The notes beneath the pieces were generated by a model that was given only the letters and a program-made list of their open reading frames with translations, ran no database searches and was not told the origin of the DNA. Shown one piece after another: positions 1 to 11,775 of a DNA stretch of 64,000 bases; positions within the stretch are counted from its first letter, which is position 1; each line of letters starts with the position of its first letter. This DNA comes from Filosporella fistucella (taxonomy: Eukaryota > Ascomycota > Leotiomycetes > Helotiales). The DNA lies in assembly GCA_030077755.1 (NCBI GenBank), contig JAQJZZ010000017.1, forward strand, positions 2,232,001 to 2,296,000, given 5' to 3'. Both the position numbers and the translations under genes were made by a program.

Positions 1-160
1 TGATGTGGGCGTGTAATAAAGTTAAGGAAGGAGGGTGAATCCACAAAACCTTGCTAACCACCGGAAAGGCTCCATCGAAGATGCCGTAAACGTTGCAGGC
101 GATGAGTGGACTGTTGATCAGGTAGATCGTGTACCAGCATGCTGCCACTGGAGTAAATGG
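1..160 (-). CDS. Possible partial exon of a membrane protein running off the window
   Basis: Read on the minus strand, about 50 codons are open to the window edge and give a hydrophobic stretch (…CWYTIYLINSPLIACNVYG…) that resembles a membrane-protein segment. A plausible acceptor (CTCCAG) lies just before it at about 160, and a GTAGGT donor sits near 215. No family is recognised and the start lies in an unseen upstream exon or further in the window. The call rests only on an open frame with a plausible splice site, so it may be chance. Confidence 0.2.
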
Positions 161-304
161 GTGGTGAGTTTCTCGCCCTCTCTTTCCATTTCTGTGAAAC
201 CTACCACAAGTTCATGGACAAATACTAATGAAAATAATAGGTGCATGCCGCCCACCAACTTATCTGCGTTGAACCTACTTATTAAGTTTGGGAAGCGAAC
301 TTGA

Positions 305-814
305 TGACGTGGAAGAAAAAGAAATGTTTAGACTAGAAGGGAGTGGAAAGGAAAATGTATGCTCATAATTTCAATAATCGGATGCAGTATCAAAAACCCT
401 TCAAGAAACTTACTCTCGGAGAAGCTTAAGGCTACTCTTTTCGTCTAGCTTCGACTCACAAGATCTTATTACCCTATCAAGTCAATATTTCATGCGCTCA
501 AACGATTGATGTTTGCAATTATCATTTTCGAAGTGCATCCTTCCGAACTTGAATTAAGTAGCAAAGATGGAGACTTTCAATTATATCGGCAAGAGAGTCA
601 TACGTCCCTTTAAGCTCTTTACATACCATCTGTCCCAGGTATCACCCACTCAGGCAAGGGGGCCAGACTCGGCATCACGTGCAGCGATCGTCCTCATGAG
701 TCACGACTACAAAATTTTCCCGTATTTCAGGTTATGAAGTAAATATATTCCTCTTACAACAATTAATCTGCCAAAATTCCAATACCAACGAAGAAAACTA
801 CCCAAGCTTTCAAA
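305..814. other. Intergenic stretch, no gene seen
   Basis: AT-rich sequence with no long open frame or RNA gene that I can recognise. Its right end is the upstream region of the P-loop kinase-like gene. Confidence 0.6.
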
Positions 815-1402
815 ATGTCCACAATACCCATCCCACCCCAAGTCCTCGAAGCACTCAAAACCGCTCCTCGCTCCTCCTTCCATAGACTCGTGATAATGAC
901 ATGCGGTCTGTGCGGCTCGGGTAAATCAACTATGGCACAGAGAATTGTGTTCGCGTACCCAAATTTCGTTCGCTTGAGTATAGATGCTACCATTCTTCTT
1001 AAACATGGTGTCTATCTCAAAGATTACCCTCCATCCGATCTACCCTCTTTCCAAGATGAAGCTGAAATCGCTTTGAAGGAGCAGCTTAAAAAGATTCTAA
1101 GAGCAAAGAAGAAGCATGTAGTGCTTGATATGGCGTTTTATAATAGAGAGACACGAGATGAGTATAGGGAATTGGTAGAGAGGGAGGGAGAAGGGTGTTA
1201 CGATGTGATTTTGGTGGTGTTCAAGGGGACAGAGAAGGCGCTTTGGGAGAGGATACAGGGGAGGAAGAAGGAGTTTGACGAAGCTGTTAGTAAAGGGTGG
1301 AAGAGGGAGGGAATACCTGTTGAGAGAGAGCTGCTGAGTGCCTATATGAAGGGATTTGAATGGCCGGATGGAGAGGGAGAGATTGTTGTCAAGGTTGAGT
1401 AG
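815..1402 (+). CDS. P-loop (AAA_33-type) small-molecule or nucleotide kinase-like protein
   Basis: An intronless 195-residue protein. A classic Walker A loop (GLCGSGKST, residues 31-39) follows a short hydrophobic beta strand (RLVIMTC). Further on are an LSIDAT strand-turn, a hydrophobic strand HVVLDMAFYN (Walker B-like, Asp in place) and an Arg/Glu-rich helical region with WERIQGRKK that could be the lid. This arrangement fits the AAA_33 group of small P-loop kinases (polynucleotide-kinase and zeta-like folds, shikimate- or gluconate-kinase-like). The substrate cannot be told from sequence. It stands alone, with non-coding DNA on both sides. The ATG at 815 begins a clean protein-like frame and no in-frame ATG upstream looks better. 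A long reverse-strand open frame across its 3' half is a shadow. Confidence 0.8.
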   Translation: MSTIPIPPQVLEALKTAPRSSFHRLVIMTCGLCGSGKSTMAQRIVFAYPNFVRLSIDATILLKHGVYLKDYPPSDLPSFQDEAEIALKEQLKKILRAKKKHVVLDMAFYNRETRDEYRELVEREGEGCYDVILVVFKGTEKALWERIQGRKKEFDEAVSKGWKREGIPVERELLSAYMKGFEWPDGEGEIVVKVE

Positions 1403-2883
1403 GAGCATAGCAAATGAGGAAGGCATGAATGATTCCATTTGTGGAAAATAATGTTCGAAGATCATGACGTCGCAGCAGAGCCTGGGAGCAGTGACATCAA
1501 TAAAGGTCAAGATCGAGGGATTGGAATCAGGAAAGGAAGTGTGTAAGGAAGTCCTAATATGACGGCACTCTCCCTTCTTAGAAAACAAACGATGATTTGT
1601 ATAGCACTTTATGTATCATGATAGCTGTATGCGTTTCTTTTGGTATATGACTTGCTCTGAGCGACAACCGTATATTGAACTTTAACTCTGGAAATGATGA
1701 ATTTTGAGGTTTGGAGTGTTTGAGGGTTTCCTACATCGGACGAGTCGGATTTCGCAGCGCGATAGCACTGGTATGCGAATGGCCTCGAATGAAACGAATC
1801 TCAACGATGAATTGATAGATTTCTGAAAATTCCCCTAGTCGCGTTTCTATGACTTGAGATTTGCTTGAGTGGTATCCAATATATCTTCAAATTAAGTCAA
1901 GATCACGAGCATGAGTAACAAAAGACAAATCGTCCATTTCCATGCCTCGTGGTACAGAAAGATGGGTAACAATACATATAAGGCAGGAGAGTACGAAGTC
2001 TTATGCACCTGCACCAGAACAGACATCTTGTCATGCTAGCATGTGACTTGGTGCAGAATCCCGTGCCTCACGCTTCGATAAAGTTACCTCCTTGAAGCTT
2101 GCACAACCAAGCAACGTGACATACCGCAGCAAGGCCAAAGCACCTCTATATATAGTTGCGCATCGTTCAAATCTTCCCTGATACGTTCCACAAGCGAGAT
2201 CGATATTACATCGCCGTTCACCTTCCTTCACATCAGCACATACATAAGAAAGACCTTGCGTACATTGTACGCAGTCAATATACGAGAAAATATACTACCC
2301 GTGCTGACAGCATATGCAGCGCAAATCAGGGGATCATATTGCCCCAGCCTCGTTTTACCCCGCACCCCAGGATTTCAATCTGCTCAGCCTTGGCCCTGGA
2401 GTGACCATGATAGGCTGATATCAGCTCTTCATCTGAAGTCTCACCCAAGGCAGCGGATACGTTACTCTTACAGGCATTTCACAGACCATAAATGCAGTAT
2501 ATCAGATCCTATTTTTAAGGCTGGCAATATGTTTTCCTGACAATTTTTGATGGGCTCGTTGCGAGTGAGCCAATAATGACCAAGATTGCGTATTTGATGC
2601 GCAGATTTGAAGATGGCTCGATGAATGGACGTAGTACATGGCGTGAATTGTAATTTGGAATTGTGCCTGGGCTCTCAGCTGACGAGAAATCGTATTTTGA
2701 ACATACAGCCACAGCGGGTAGCGCACGTGATTGGAGCTGATATTGTAATATGTTGCGGTATAAGATGTCGGGGTTCCGCTGGGAATAGTACACAGAGTCT
2801 TCTGAAATCAACACTAAAGATCAAAACAAAAACAAGACCCAAATACCTAAACATCTATATTCTTCCTCCTCAACCACTTCATA
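1403..2883. other. Intergenic stretch, no gene seen
   Basis: Several overlapping short open frames occur on both strands at 2030-2815, but none shows a domain, a signal peptide or a coherent splice pattern. The right end is the promoter of the small cysteine-rich gene. Confidence 0.5.
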
Positions 2884-3316
2884 ATGAAGATCTCAGCTTC
2901 CTCCTCTCTACTGGCACTCGCCTTCATCACGCCAGCCCTCTCTCTTCCACAAGTAATCGGAGGAGGGGGTTTGAACCCAACGTTCTACTGTCCCATCACC
3001 TCACAGCCAACTATGACAATGGGTGGATGCTGTCTAAAATTTGACAAGAAATCAAAGGGACAAAATTGTACGTCAGGAGCCCCTTCCCCCACCAGCTTGG
3101 CCGAAAAAAAATTATATTAATAAAAGCAAAGGCTCGCCTGCAACGGAAATACAGCAAAATGGAGACTTGAAATGGAGTTGCAATGACAATACTTCAGATC
3201 CAGGAACTCCTAGTTGTTGCAAGCCCCTGGATCCTACTGTAGGTTTTGCTAACGAGTGTATTGGGAGCGTGGAACTGATGACTTATTGTTTCAGATCCCG
3301 ATTGAAAAACAAATGA
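2884..3316 (+). CDS. Small secreted eight-cysteine, hydrophobin-like protein
   Basis: A two-exon gene. Exon 1 (2884-3067) encodes a signal peptide (MKISASSSLLALAFITPALS) and the first cysteines. A 64-base intron (3068-3131, donor GTACGT) splits a Cys codon, and exon 2 (3132-3316) restores it as T|GC. Spliced, the cysteines read C-X12-CC-X11-C-X15-C-X11-CC-X12-C, the C-CC-C-C-CC-C order of fungal hydrophobins. The X11 and X15 spacings are close to class II (usual X11 and X16), while the loops before each CC pair are longer than usual. One extra Cys lies near the C-terminus. Hydrophobins coat spores and hyphae at air-water interfaces; a small secreted cysteine-rich effector is the alternative. 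The start is fixed by the signal peptide; the end assumes no second intron. Confidence 0.7.
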
Positions 3317-4187
3317 ATTGTGTTAAGGGCCCGAAAGAGTCGGTGTGAATGGTATTTTGGTTGTTGATGTTCATTGATTTCCAACGCGTCATGGGTCTGG
3401 ACTTCCAGAGGAGCATTGGATGCTGTGCACATCGCCACTGTAGAGTGCTGGATTAGGGAGAATCCTTTCTGTAATCGAGATATAATACGAAATGTTAATG
3501 ACGAAAACTTCAAGTAGCATGATACGTTGATAATTGCAGATGAAGTGCAAAGTAGGTTTAAACATCATCACGTGCTTGACCCACAGTCCTCAAACAGCTA
3601 GCTCAGGGGTCCAATGTCGCCTCAACTTCCAAGTTCAAAGGCCTCAATCCCTCAAAATAAAATAACGAATATCACATCTCGATTGCTGTGCTACAATGAA
3701 TCAATATTCTTCACAAACTGTACATATCAGCCGATTAGTGTTCATGAATTCGGGCGCAGTCAAAATGGGATCCACAACATAACACTCAATTGTGTATTCA
3801 AAAAAGGAACATGTGTCTTCTCTCACACATAAAGGGAGCGACTCTCTACCCCTTAATTGATTCAGGCCTCTCCTCGACTCAGCAATATCTAGCCAATTCC
3901 CGTACTGTTTCTCCGCACGTTGCTGCTCGCGATATTGACCCCCTTCCAACTTGACCCAAAGGGCCCCGCCGAGAACAGCGAGAGATGACGGATCAAGGTT
4001 CATTTTCAGCCTCCAAGGTAAAAAGTCAAATTAAACGTATATGATAACGACGCAACGGGTATAAGACTCCTGTCTCCATGATTTCTTCAACCATCAAAAT
4101 ATCAACGCTCGAACAAATACCATGGCTGGCAGATTGAATCAAAAAGCAACCTTCTCGAAACTTCATACGCCACATCCAATCTCACCA
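3317..4187. other. Intergenic stretch, no gene seen
   Basis: Only short, composition-driven open frames are present. It lies between the 3' ends of the hydrophobin-like gene (plus) and the sugar transporter (minus), so it holds two convergent terminator regions. Confidence 0.5.
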
Positions 4188-6681
4188 TCATGTCGTCTTC
4201 TCTGAAATTTCATCTTCCTCACCCTGTCCCCAAATCCCCTGTTCTCTTCTCACCTCCCTCTCTCTATCAGCCGTATACATAGCCTCCTTCCTCTCCTGAT
4301 CACTGCTGGTGTCAAAATGATACAGCGGTTCTAGAACCCACTCATCTCTTGGCTGCTCCGCCTCTGTCCTAAACACAAACTTCTTCACTGTCCAGGGTAA
4401 TTCCTTCCTAAATTTAAAGCTCCAATGATGCATTCCCCACGGCAATGCTTTGGTGATCTGATAGCGCATATGCGTTCTTGTTGGCACAGCGAAAATATAG
4501 TCTAGTTCCTCTAGAGTGCGTTGTTTGGTTTCAGGAACCCAGAGGAAGATCATGATGAGAGCAAGGATGTTGGTTCCAGCATAGAAACCGAAGACGCCAG
4601 TTGTGCCCATTGCTTCGAGCATGAGCGGGAGGAACATAGTGAGCACGCATGCCCAAAAGAGACAGGTTGCTACGGCCCAACCCATGCCGACTTCGCGGTG
4701 AGAGAGAGGGAAGACTTCCGCTGAGTAGGTGAAGGGAACGGGCTAGGTGGGGTTAGTCTTTTTATATGACACAGGTTTGAGAAGAATAAGATGAAACCAA
4801 ATAATGGGGGAAATGATATAAACGGACCACTTACACCTTCACCAGGCGAATAAAACATCGCGAAAATATACACAAATGTCGCCACCAATCCCAAATGCGC
4901 TCGATTATCCGTCGGAATCAAGGCACACAGCCCAGCTACCAAGAGAGACCAAGCCATATTCGGGAATGTGAAGAGTAGTAGTGCTCTGCGTCCAAATGTG
5001 TCGATAGTCCATATAGCCGGGAACGCAAAAATAAAGTTTATAAGACCGAATCCAAAGGAGGCCCATAAAGCTTGATACTCAGTGAAGCCTGAATTAACGA
5101 ATATAGTTGAGGAGTAAAATGCAATTATATTGATTCCACACATTTGCTGGGCTAGATAGTGAAGTCTGAGTTAGCTTACTGTCTTTGTATTTCTAAAAGA
5201 GTATATTGCACGTCTCGAGAGAACTTGCTCCGAAAATGCTAGTGCTGCATGATGCTAATAAATATGCTCCTTACCTATCATTACTGTGAATGATGCCAAC
5301 GTGGCACGTCGGACGCGAGGGATGGTAAAAAGTTGGATAAAGCGTGTGAGGTAATTACTCTTCCCTATAATCTCTTTCTCGATTTCGAGTTGACTGTGAA
5401 TGTAGTATAAATCTCTTGCTGCTTGAAGAGGATTATTTCGAAGTTTGAGGAGAGAGCGGTAGGCTTTTGCGTATTTGTTCTTCTCTGGTGCATGGTATTA
5501 GTCTTGAAGCCTTCTCGAAATCGCATCAAGTGAAAGGGGCTGAGAGAGAAACCATACTCATGCACCATCTTGGAGATTCGGGACAGAAATAAATGAAAAT
5601 CAACAAAGGAAGAGCAGGAATTAAAGCAGACCCCAATTGCAACCTCCAAGCGTTCTTTCCCGTTTTCGCGACAGCCAAGTTGGCGCAAGTGCCAAGAAAA
5701 ATTCCAAATGCAGTCCATAGCTGCCACGACATGACGAGCGCTCCACGAATAGCTGCAGGCGCATTTTCAGCAGCGTAGATAGGGACAGTTGATCCTTTAG
5801 CGCCCATCCCGAATCCAAGTAATAGACGACAGATGAATAACTGAACCCAATCTTGACAGAAAGCGGATCCGATGACTGGGAGGAAACAGAAGATGGCGGA
5901 GATGAAAATTGTACCACGACGTCCAGTGTAGAAATTGAGGGGATCCGAAAGCCAGCATCCGACGAATGCTGAACCAATGTAGGGAGCTGAGTTTACGAGG
6001 CCGGTGAGAAGAGTATCGTGGTTTGATGTTCCACCGATTCCGAAGACTTTTGGGAATGATAAATTGGCTCCGTCTATGATGTATCAGCATATGAATTAAT
6101 TTCATTTTTCAAAGGTTGCAGATTCGAGGAATTCTAGTCGCGAAAGAAAGATTCATGTATCTTAGAACTTACTGGAACCAGTCTGATCCCATCCCTGAAC
6201 CGCAGCACCAATCGAGCAAGTAAAAATCGTCGTGTACAATGCCATCGGCTGTCTCCATTTATGCAATACCTCATTCCTCAGATCATCTATTTCTCCCTGA
6301 CTCAGTGCATGTTGTCCAGTGATATCCTCGTACCCTTGCGGATCCTGCGCTACCAAAGCCCCTTTCTGGAGAAGTGGGAGCGCATCAGTGAGATCTTTTT
6401 CTGCGGCGAACTTCTCAACGTTTCGCATCAGTTTTTCGTATGGAATGCCGGCCAGAGGATTGCGGATTCTGGTATCGTTAAATGTGTTCCGGTGGAGGAA
6501 CTGGATGCGCACCTTGCTTCTGCGTTGGAATTTAAATTGATGTGAGTAGCAGAGTGGCCCTCTTCACTACTTCGAGTAAGAAAGGTGTCTGAATAGCTAA
6601 CTATATAATGTTGAAGTTAGAACCAACTTACTGGTATGCATCCGTCTCGAACTCATTGGCCATTGATTTCGGTTCTGCCAT
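4188..6681 (-). CDS. MFS sugar (hexose) transporter
   Basis: A multi-exon major facilitator of the sugar porter family. The start at 6681 ([11 protein letters not shown]) is followed by a GTAAGT donor at 6631; exon 2 is 6519-6173, exon 3 is 6074-5558, and three further exons end at the stop at 4188. The spliced frame shows the sugar-porter signatures: PESPRW at the end of helix 6, GRR loops after helices 2 and 8, a long cytoplasmic loop between helices 6 and 7, [11 protein letters not shown] (helix 7), and [15 protein letters not shown] after the last helix. The hydrophilic N-terminal 90 residues and C-terminal 75 residues are cytosolic. The family moves monosaccharides with protons across the plasma membrane; the exact sugar cannot be read from sequence. 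All exon joins keep frame, so the gene looks functional. Confidence 0.92.
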
Positions 6682-8037
6682 CTTGATGGCCTCAGAATTT
6701 GGTGTTGTGATCAAGCTTTGGTTGGAGGACTGGGAATGGACGGCAAATTTTGATCATATATGTCGTCGCACAAGAAAATGAAAGGTGAAAATCAAACCAG
6801 CTCCATAAAGCTCCCTTCTCACGTGCGACAACAGGAAAGGCCAAGCTATCGTAAAGCCAGGGAATCAATTCAGGTGGAGACGCGCAAATATATTCTTCAA
6901 AATTCCATTACAGTAAAGGTTGACCCTTGCAATCCGCTTCCCCAATTCCCCGCTCCCCATCTCGGAAAACCCTCCCGTCCCAAGACATCAATCGCCCGAC
7001 GTGCATTCAGGCAACGATTTCTGTAGTATCGATAGCTTTGAGTGGGACGAAGTGCATCTTGCAGCAACGGCGCGCGAATTAAGCAGCACAAAATGCGGCT
7101 GTGCTTACCTCGATCAACTATGATCTACCATCACGCGCCGACTCTGAACCACAAAAGAGTCGGAAAGAAGGCTTCTTGCCTCTTGTGCCAGGCAAACTCG
7201 CAGTAATTTGTATTCGCGATGTTACTTTATGGAAATTTCCGTGAGGAAGTCTCTTGAGTCTTTGGCACAAAGATCGTGATTTCTTCCTGTACTGTTTGAT
7301 CAGTAAATATTTGATGTCTGAGTTTCCCAGCTGTCTCAACCTGCACAGCCCTATCAAAATACTCGTGGCTGACCTTGTGGCACTCAAGATGTGAAGATCT
7401 TACCCGTTCTTGCAAGAGGATCAGATCTGAAGGGGCTCGGCGGGGGGAGATAAACCTTCGATCAGACAACGTTCAGTCCGTCATCTGTCACATGGTGGGA
7501 AGCGTCTCCTAGACTCCAATGAGAAGGTAGGATAACCGGCTGCCTGGATTCCAAGCAATGACCGAGATCCTTCAGGGCTGACTGTGAGGCTGTAAGATAC
7601 ATATGGTGCTCATGTTGAGTCTCGAACATTTTAATCTTACCGATGAACTGACACCTACAGCAATCATCATTCAGATTTCAAAGATCCGAGGTTATGGTGA
7701 TGTTTTCACACTCCGCTTTGTTTCAAGCCACACCGTCACCATTTGTGGGGATTGAAATCAGGAAGGCTTCTTCCGGGTCATTCTTGGCGAACCTCTTGAC
7801 CCAACAGACCCCTCAGACATCGATGTTTGAGTATCGGGTGCCGGTGCATCTTGAATGGAAACGGATGTAGCTCAATATATACATTAAAGTGTTGGTGGAA
7901 ACATGAACTCTGTAGGATACATTTATCAATCGTGCTGAAGGTCAATTCTCGCCAAAAGTGACGTTGAGCCAAACGATCAATTGAACAATGGCTCTCCATG
8001 GCCAAATGCCGTATAGTTCGGAAAAAAACAAAATCAT
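6682..8037. other. Intergenic stretch, no gene seen
   Basis: Scattered short open frames on both strands show no coherent domain or splice pattern. The left end is the upstream region of the sugar transporter. Confidence 0.5.
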
Positions 8038-9680
8038 TTAACCTATCTCCTCTGATGGGTAGAAATCTTGTCGTTGCAGGAACAACTGCTTGATAGCTTC
8101 ACTACCGTGCTTTGCCGCAAAATCTAATATCATACCTCCACCGGGAACTTTCAGATTCGTGTCGGAGCCAAATTCTAACAATATCTTCACAGCTTCCGCG
8201 TCTCCTCTGGCAACTGCCATGTTTAACGAACTTGGAACTCCAGGTGGTGACTCGTCCACATTCGCGCCTTTCTGCAAAAGGCGTCGCATCAACAAAACAT
8301 CGCCTTTGCTAGCGACTCGATAAAGTGGCGATTGTCTTGTCATCGATCTGGCGTTGACATCTGAGGAGATTCACCGTGGAAATTTCACCGCGAATGATAG
8401 CTGAGCCGGGTGCAGCCTCGCTCATAGGAGGAGTAGCATACATATCCGCCCCTTTCGAAATTAGAGCACGACTTTCTCCATATCACCATGCGAGGCAGCC
8501 AGATGCAGACACGGCTGTCCAGTCCAGGGGCGTAGATTGGGCTCAGCTCCATGATCAAGAAGAAGTTGAACGATCTGAGAGTCCCGTTTCGCAAGAGTGT
8601 GGTATAATGCTGGATATCCACCGGTATTTGCATAATTGGGATTCGCGCCATAAGCCAGCAATAATCGTGTTATCCCCACATCACCACACAATGCTGCGTC
8701 AAACAAAGGCGTCGACGCCCCCCAGCTTTTGTGGTCAGGATTGGCGCCATATTGTAGGAGAAGAGCAAGAAGTCTTGTATCGCCCATCGAAGATGATAAA
8801 TAGAGCGCTAATGGAGTGGGTTCCAGTTTAGCGCCGTATTGTAGGAGGAGCTCTAGGACTGCATAGTGTTTGCGAGCTGTAGCTTCATATATGGCCGGTG
8901 AAACACCAAAGCGTTCATTGGCTGGATCAAAGCCTTCTATAAGAAGCTTTTCAGCGTCGTCGACTTGACCTCTAACAGCAGCTTTCCAAAGTCCCATGCC
9001 GCCTAGATACTTGCGTTTGGAAGACTTTGGCATCGGAGTAATTGCAATTAAGAGTAGATTCTTCAGCTCAAAAAAAATTGGTGTTCCATTCCTTGACCAC
9101 CCTGTGGACATTTGCCCAGCATGAATGGTCTTTTTCGCTGCAATGTATCTCTTGTGGTTGGACTGTACTCGAATAGCCGTTAGTATTCCTGAATGAATGT
9201 TCTCCGGAATTGCTGATCGATTGCTTCTCGTCAAGGGCATCTTTGTGTGTCGGATTTGTCCTAGCTAGAACATGCGTCGGGAAGAGACAATTGCGGAACG
9301 TCAGCCAGTCGTGTTCGGTGACCCCATTATTCAAAAATGATGGCGGAAATGTGATCTCATCCAGGTTTATGTCATGTTGGAATAATATTCGATGTGATAT
9401 AGTCGATTGAGAAGTTGTGTCAGTCGGAGGACTTGATGCAGAGGATAGAAAGCTGCTTGGTGAAAGAGTTGACCCGTTGTCTCCTTGTGGTAGATCATGG
9501 TCTTGTGATATGTGGTGAGCTATGACGCCAGATGGAAAAGGATTCGAGCTATCGATTGGGTTTGCTGGACTTGTTATATCGATTGCTCTTGAGGAGTGTA
9601 CGCCGGGGGAGGAAGATCGTCCATTTTTAAGCCGTCGATTTTGTCTGGTTATATCAATGGAGAGCGATGCCTCGGACTTG
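8038..9680 (-). pseudogene. Ankyrin-repeat protein gene, broken by three frameshifts
   Basis: Read from 9680 leftward, the N-terminal part is a Ser/Thr/Pro-rich segment followed by a conserved-looking block (DEITFPPSFLNNGVTEHDW) and a VVKEWNTNFF block of the kind that precedes ankyrin arrays in fungal proteins. The array (about 9 repeats, motifs such as LLLQYGANPDHKS and LLLAYGANPNYAN) then continues. The frame changes at an A8 run at 9070-9077, at about 8466 (EKVV to ALISKGAD) and at about 8355 (NLL to DVNARSMTRQSPLY). Each shift is needed to keep repeats in register, which argues for a decayed gene. No convincing first exon with an ATG is seen. Ankyrin arrays mediate protein binding; partner unknown. 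Sequencing error in the homopolymer is the alternative for one of the three breaks. Confidence 0.75.
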
Positions 9681-9689
9681 TCTCACAAA

Positions 9690-10526
9690 ATATTCTGATT
9701 CTGTGAAGTAGTGAAAGAAATTCAATGTAGAAGATATAAGATATACTTAGATATTAATATTAACACTTTCAGAGGTGACGCGTTTCAAATGCGATTATCA
9801 GGGAGACAACAGGCCAAGCAACGTGTCTAGTCTGGTTCGTGGACCAATAATGCGCGCAAGTCATTTGAATTGCAGTATGAGTGTCTGGTCCGTAGTGTTA
9901 GAGTGAAGATTTGACTGGCGTACGGAGAAGAAAACTTGTGCATCATTACGGTACAAATAAATGCAGAGGCTGGGCAGCTTACGACGTTGGGCTGAAGGTA
10001 GCCGCTGCACTACGATCGCAATTAATTTGAATGACCAGGCTGATTGATTTTGGACTGTGTTCCCGCCGGTCTGAGCTGTGGACCAAAAAATTCGAAGCTC
10101 CTTTTATCTGAAAGGGGAAATTTTGGCATAGCAAATGGGGCAAATGAGAGAAATGTTCAAGTCATGTGATATAGCAGATGATCATCCTATTTATATGGCA
10201 ACTTATATCCTGTGTTTATACTATTTTCAAAAGATTATTTTTGATCACTTAAATTATCCATGGAAAATATTCAAGAGACTGATTTCAAAACATTCCGTTC
10301 GTTGATGGTTACATATATCACGTGATACTGCCATTTCATTATAAAATGACACTCATTTTTTCTTCAACGAGCTCGTTTCACTTCTACATCCCCTTCATTA
10401 CTGCGAGAATCAACAGCGTCAGCTCTTTATAGAACATCGAATCAATTCTGAACTCGAAAATTTATCCAGATGATACCAGGCAATGCTGGTGCACTTATTA
10501 TCCTCATGTGGTTTCTTTCTGCAACC
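9690..10526. other. AT-rich intergenic stretch
   Basis: Strongly AT-rich with no open frame of note. It separates two ankyrin remnants. I see no terminal repeats or transposon coding sequence. Confidence 0.5.
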
Positions 10527-11100
10527 TCAAGTGGACCTCTGCGAATGTTTCAGCCCCCTACGCTCAAAGTATACGTTGATATCGATGCAGTATACTGCTT
10601 TGCTGTTTTTACTTGTTGACAAAAGAGCACAACGCGTAATAGGAAAATGAGAAGGTTGATTGTCATTTTTCCAACCCCGTTCTACGATTTCCTTTACCAA
10701 TAGGGTGTTTTTGGAACCAATAGCGTGATGAAGAGCATTGTAGCCAGCAAGATCGCTTCCGATTGCTGATTCCCTTGCATCTAGGAGAATCTTGCTTTGG
10801 TTCAATAGCCCGGACCTGGCCGCATAATGTAGTGGAGTAGCTTGCTTACGATCGACTTCCTCAAAGTTAAAACCAAGTTTGGGAAGCTTCTCCGGTGGGA
10901 ATAGTTTGAAGAATCCAAGGAGGGTGAATAAATGTATAGCAGTCCGTCCTCACCGTCCTCGATACTCAAATCTGCACCATAGTCGAGAAGAAACTTGAAA
11001 ATGTCTTCTCTTTGATACTCGGTAGTCCAAAAATAGATGTGGGCAGCTGTTGAAAATCGTAGTCGTGTCGTTCATGTCAGTCCCAAGTGTAGCGCAAACG
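10527..11100 (-). pseudogene. Second ankyrin-repeat remnant
   Basis: Ankyrin motifs are plain but spread over shifting frames: FKFLLDYGADLSIEDG at about 11010-10965, then after a shift at about 10943 the segment with ATPLHYAARSGLL and the following helix QSKILLDARESAIG, and finally YNALHHAIGSKNTLLVKEIV. At least two one-base shifts are required to join them. Upstream of 11050 a third shift would be needed for the preceding repeat. It may be the far part of the same ancestral gene as the remnant at 8-9.7 kb, or a separate paralogue; the 800-base AT-rich gap leaves this open. Confidence 0.6.
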
Positions 11101-11109
11101 AAATCAAAT

Positions 11110-11775
11110 TCAGGCTTGCAACCTTGTTATATATTCCACGGCAAGCTGTATGCACCGCGGATCGAAGGACAAACTATTTCCCCTGTGGAAGTAGCTAGGC
11201 TTTACCAGGCATGGGTTTTGGAATGTAGCTCGAGGATCGCATGCACCACATGGCATTGCATCGTGCCTCCTGCAAACCTGGTCTGCACTGGCAGCATGCA
11301 CTGGTCCCACGAAAGGAACAGGTCCGACCTTGCATGCTTGCCTTGAGAGGAGAAACGTGAACATGGCGGACCGGGCTGAGACCAACAGAAGGCCAGAATG
11401 AGAAGCACCAAGGCAAGGCCAGGACCAAGAGGCCGCGATAAAGGGATCAATGGAAATATAATACGCGGGAATGCAATTGGCACCTGCAACGGCACTACCT
11501 ATGATGAGGAGCGCTACGATTGCAACACTGCACGCAATTACAACCGCAAAATTGGTGTCATTGGCCTTTCCCTCTCTTCGGACTGCTACTTTAGGAAACC
11601 CGAGACTTCCTACAACCTGTGCAGTGTCTTTTTTTTCAGAACCATTGTCGAAAGCGGGGCAAACAGTCAAAAGACCCTTTGCCACAATAAAGTCTGATGC
11701 GGCTATATCAAGCTCAAGGGCCGAGAATAGATCCTCTTTGCATAGGATCGTTAGCCCCTCATTTTCATAGAGCAA
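11110..11775 (-). CDS. Hypothetical open frame with a membrane segment
   Basis: A 221-codon uninterrupted minus-strand frame. Around residues 75-100 is a strongly hydrophobic helix (FAVVIACSVAIVALLIIGSA), and the region after it has many Cys and His residues. No family is recognised, codon choice is not distinctive, and competing frames overlap it on both strands. It may be the upstream part of the adjacent ankyrin remnant or simple chance in a TGCA-rich stretch. Confidence 0.25.
   Translation of the reverse strand: MLYENEGLTILCKEDLFSALELDIAASDFIVAKGLLTVCPAFDNGSEKKDTAQVVGSLGFPKVAVRREGKANDTNFAVVIACSVAIVALLIIGSAVAGANCIPAYYISIDPFIAASWSWPCLGASHSGLLLVSARSAMFTFLLSRQACKVGPVPFVGPVHAASADQVCRRHDAMPCGACDPRATFQNPCLVKPSYFHRGNSLSFDPRCIQLAVEYITRLQA

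Noticed and set aside
1097..1588. 163-codon reverse-strand open frame over the P-loop kinase-like gene
   Set aside because: It overlaps a well-supported coding gene and shows no domain; a shadow frame.
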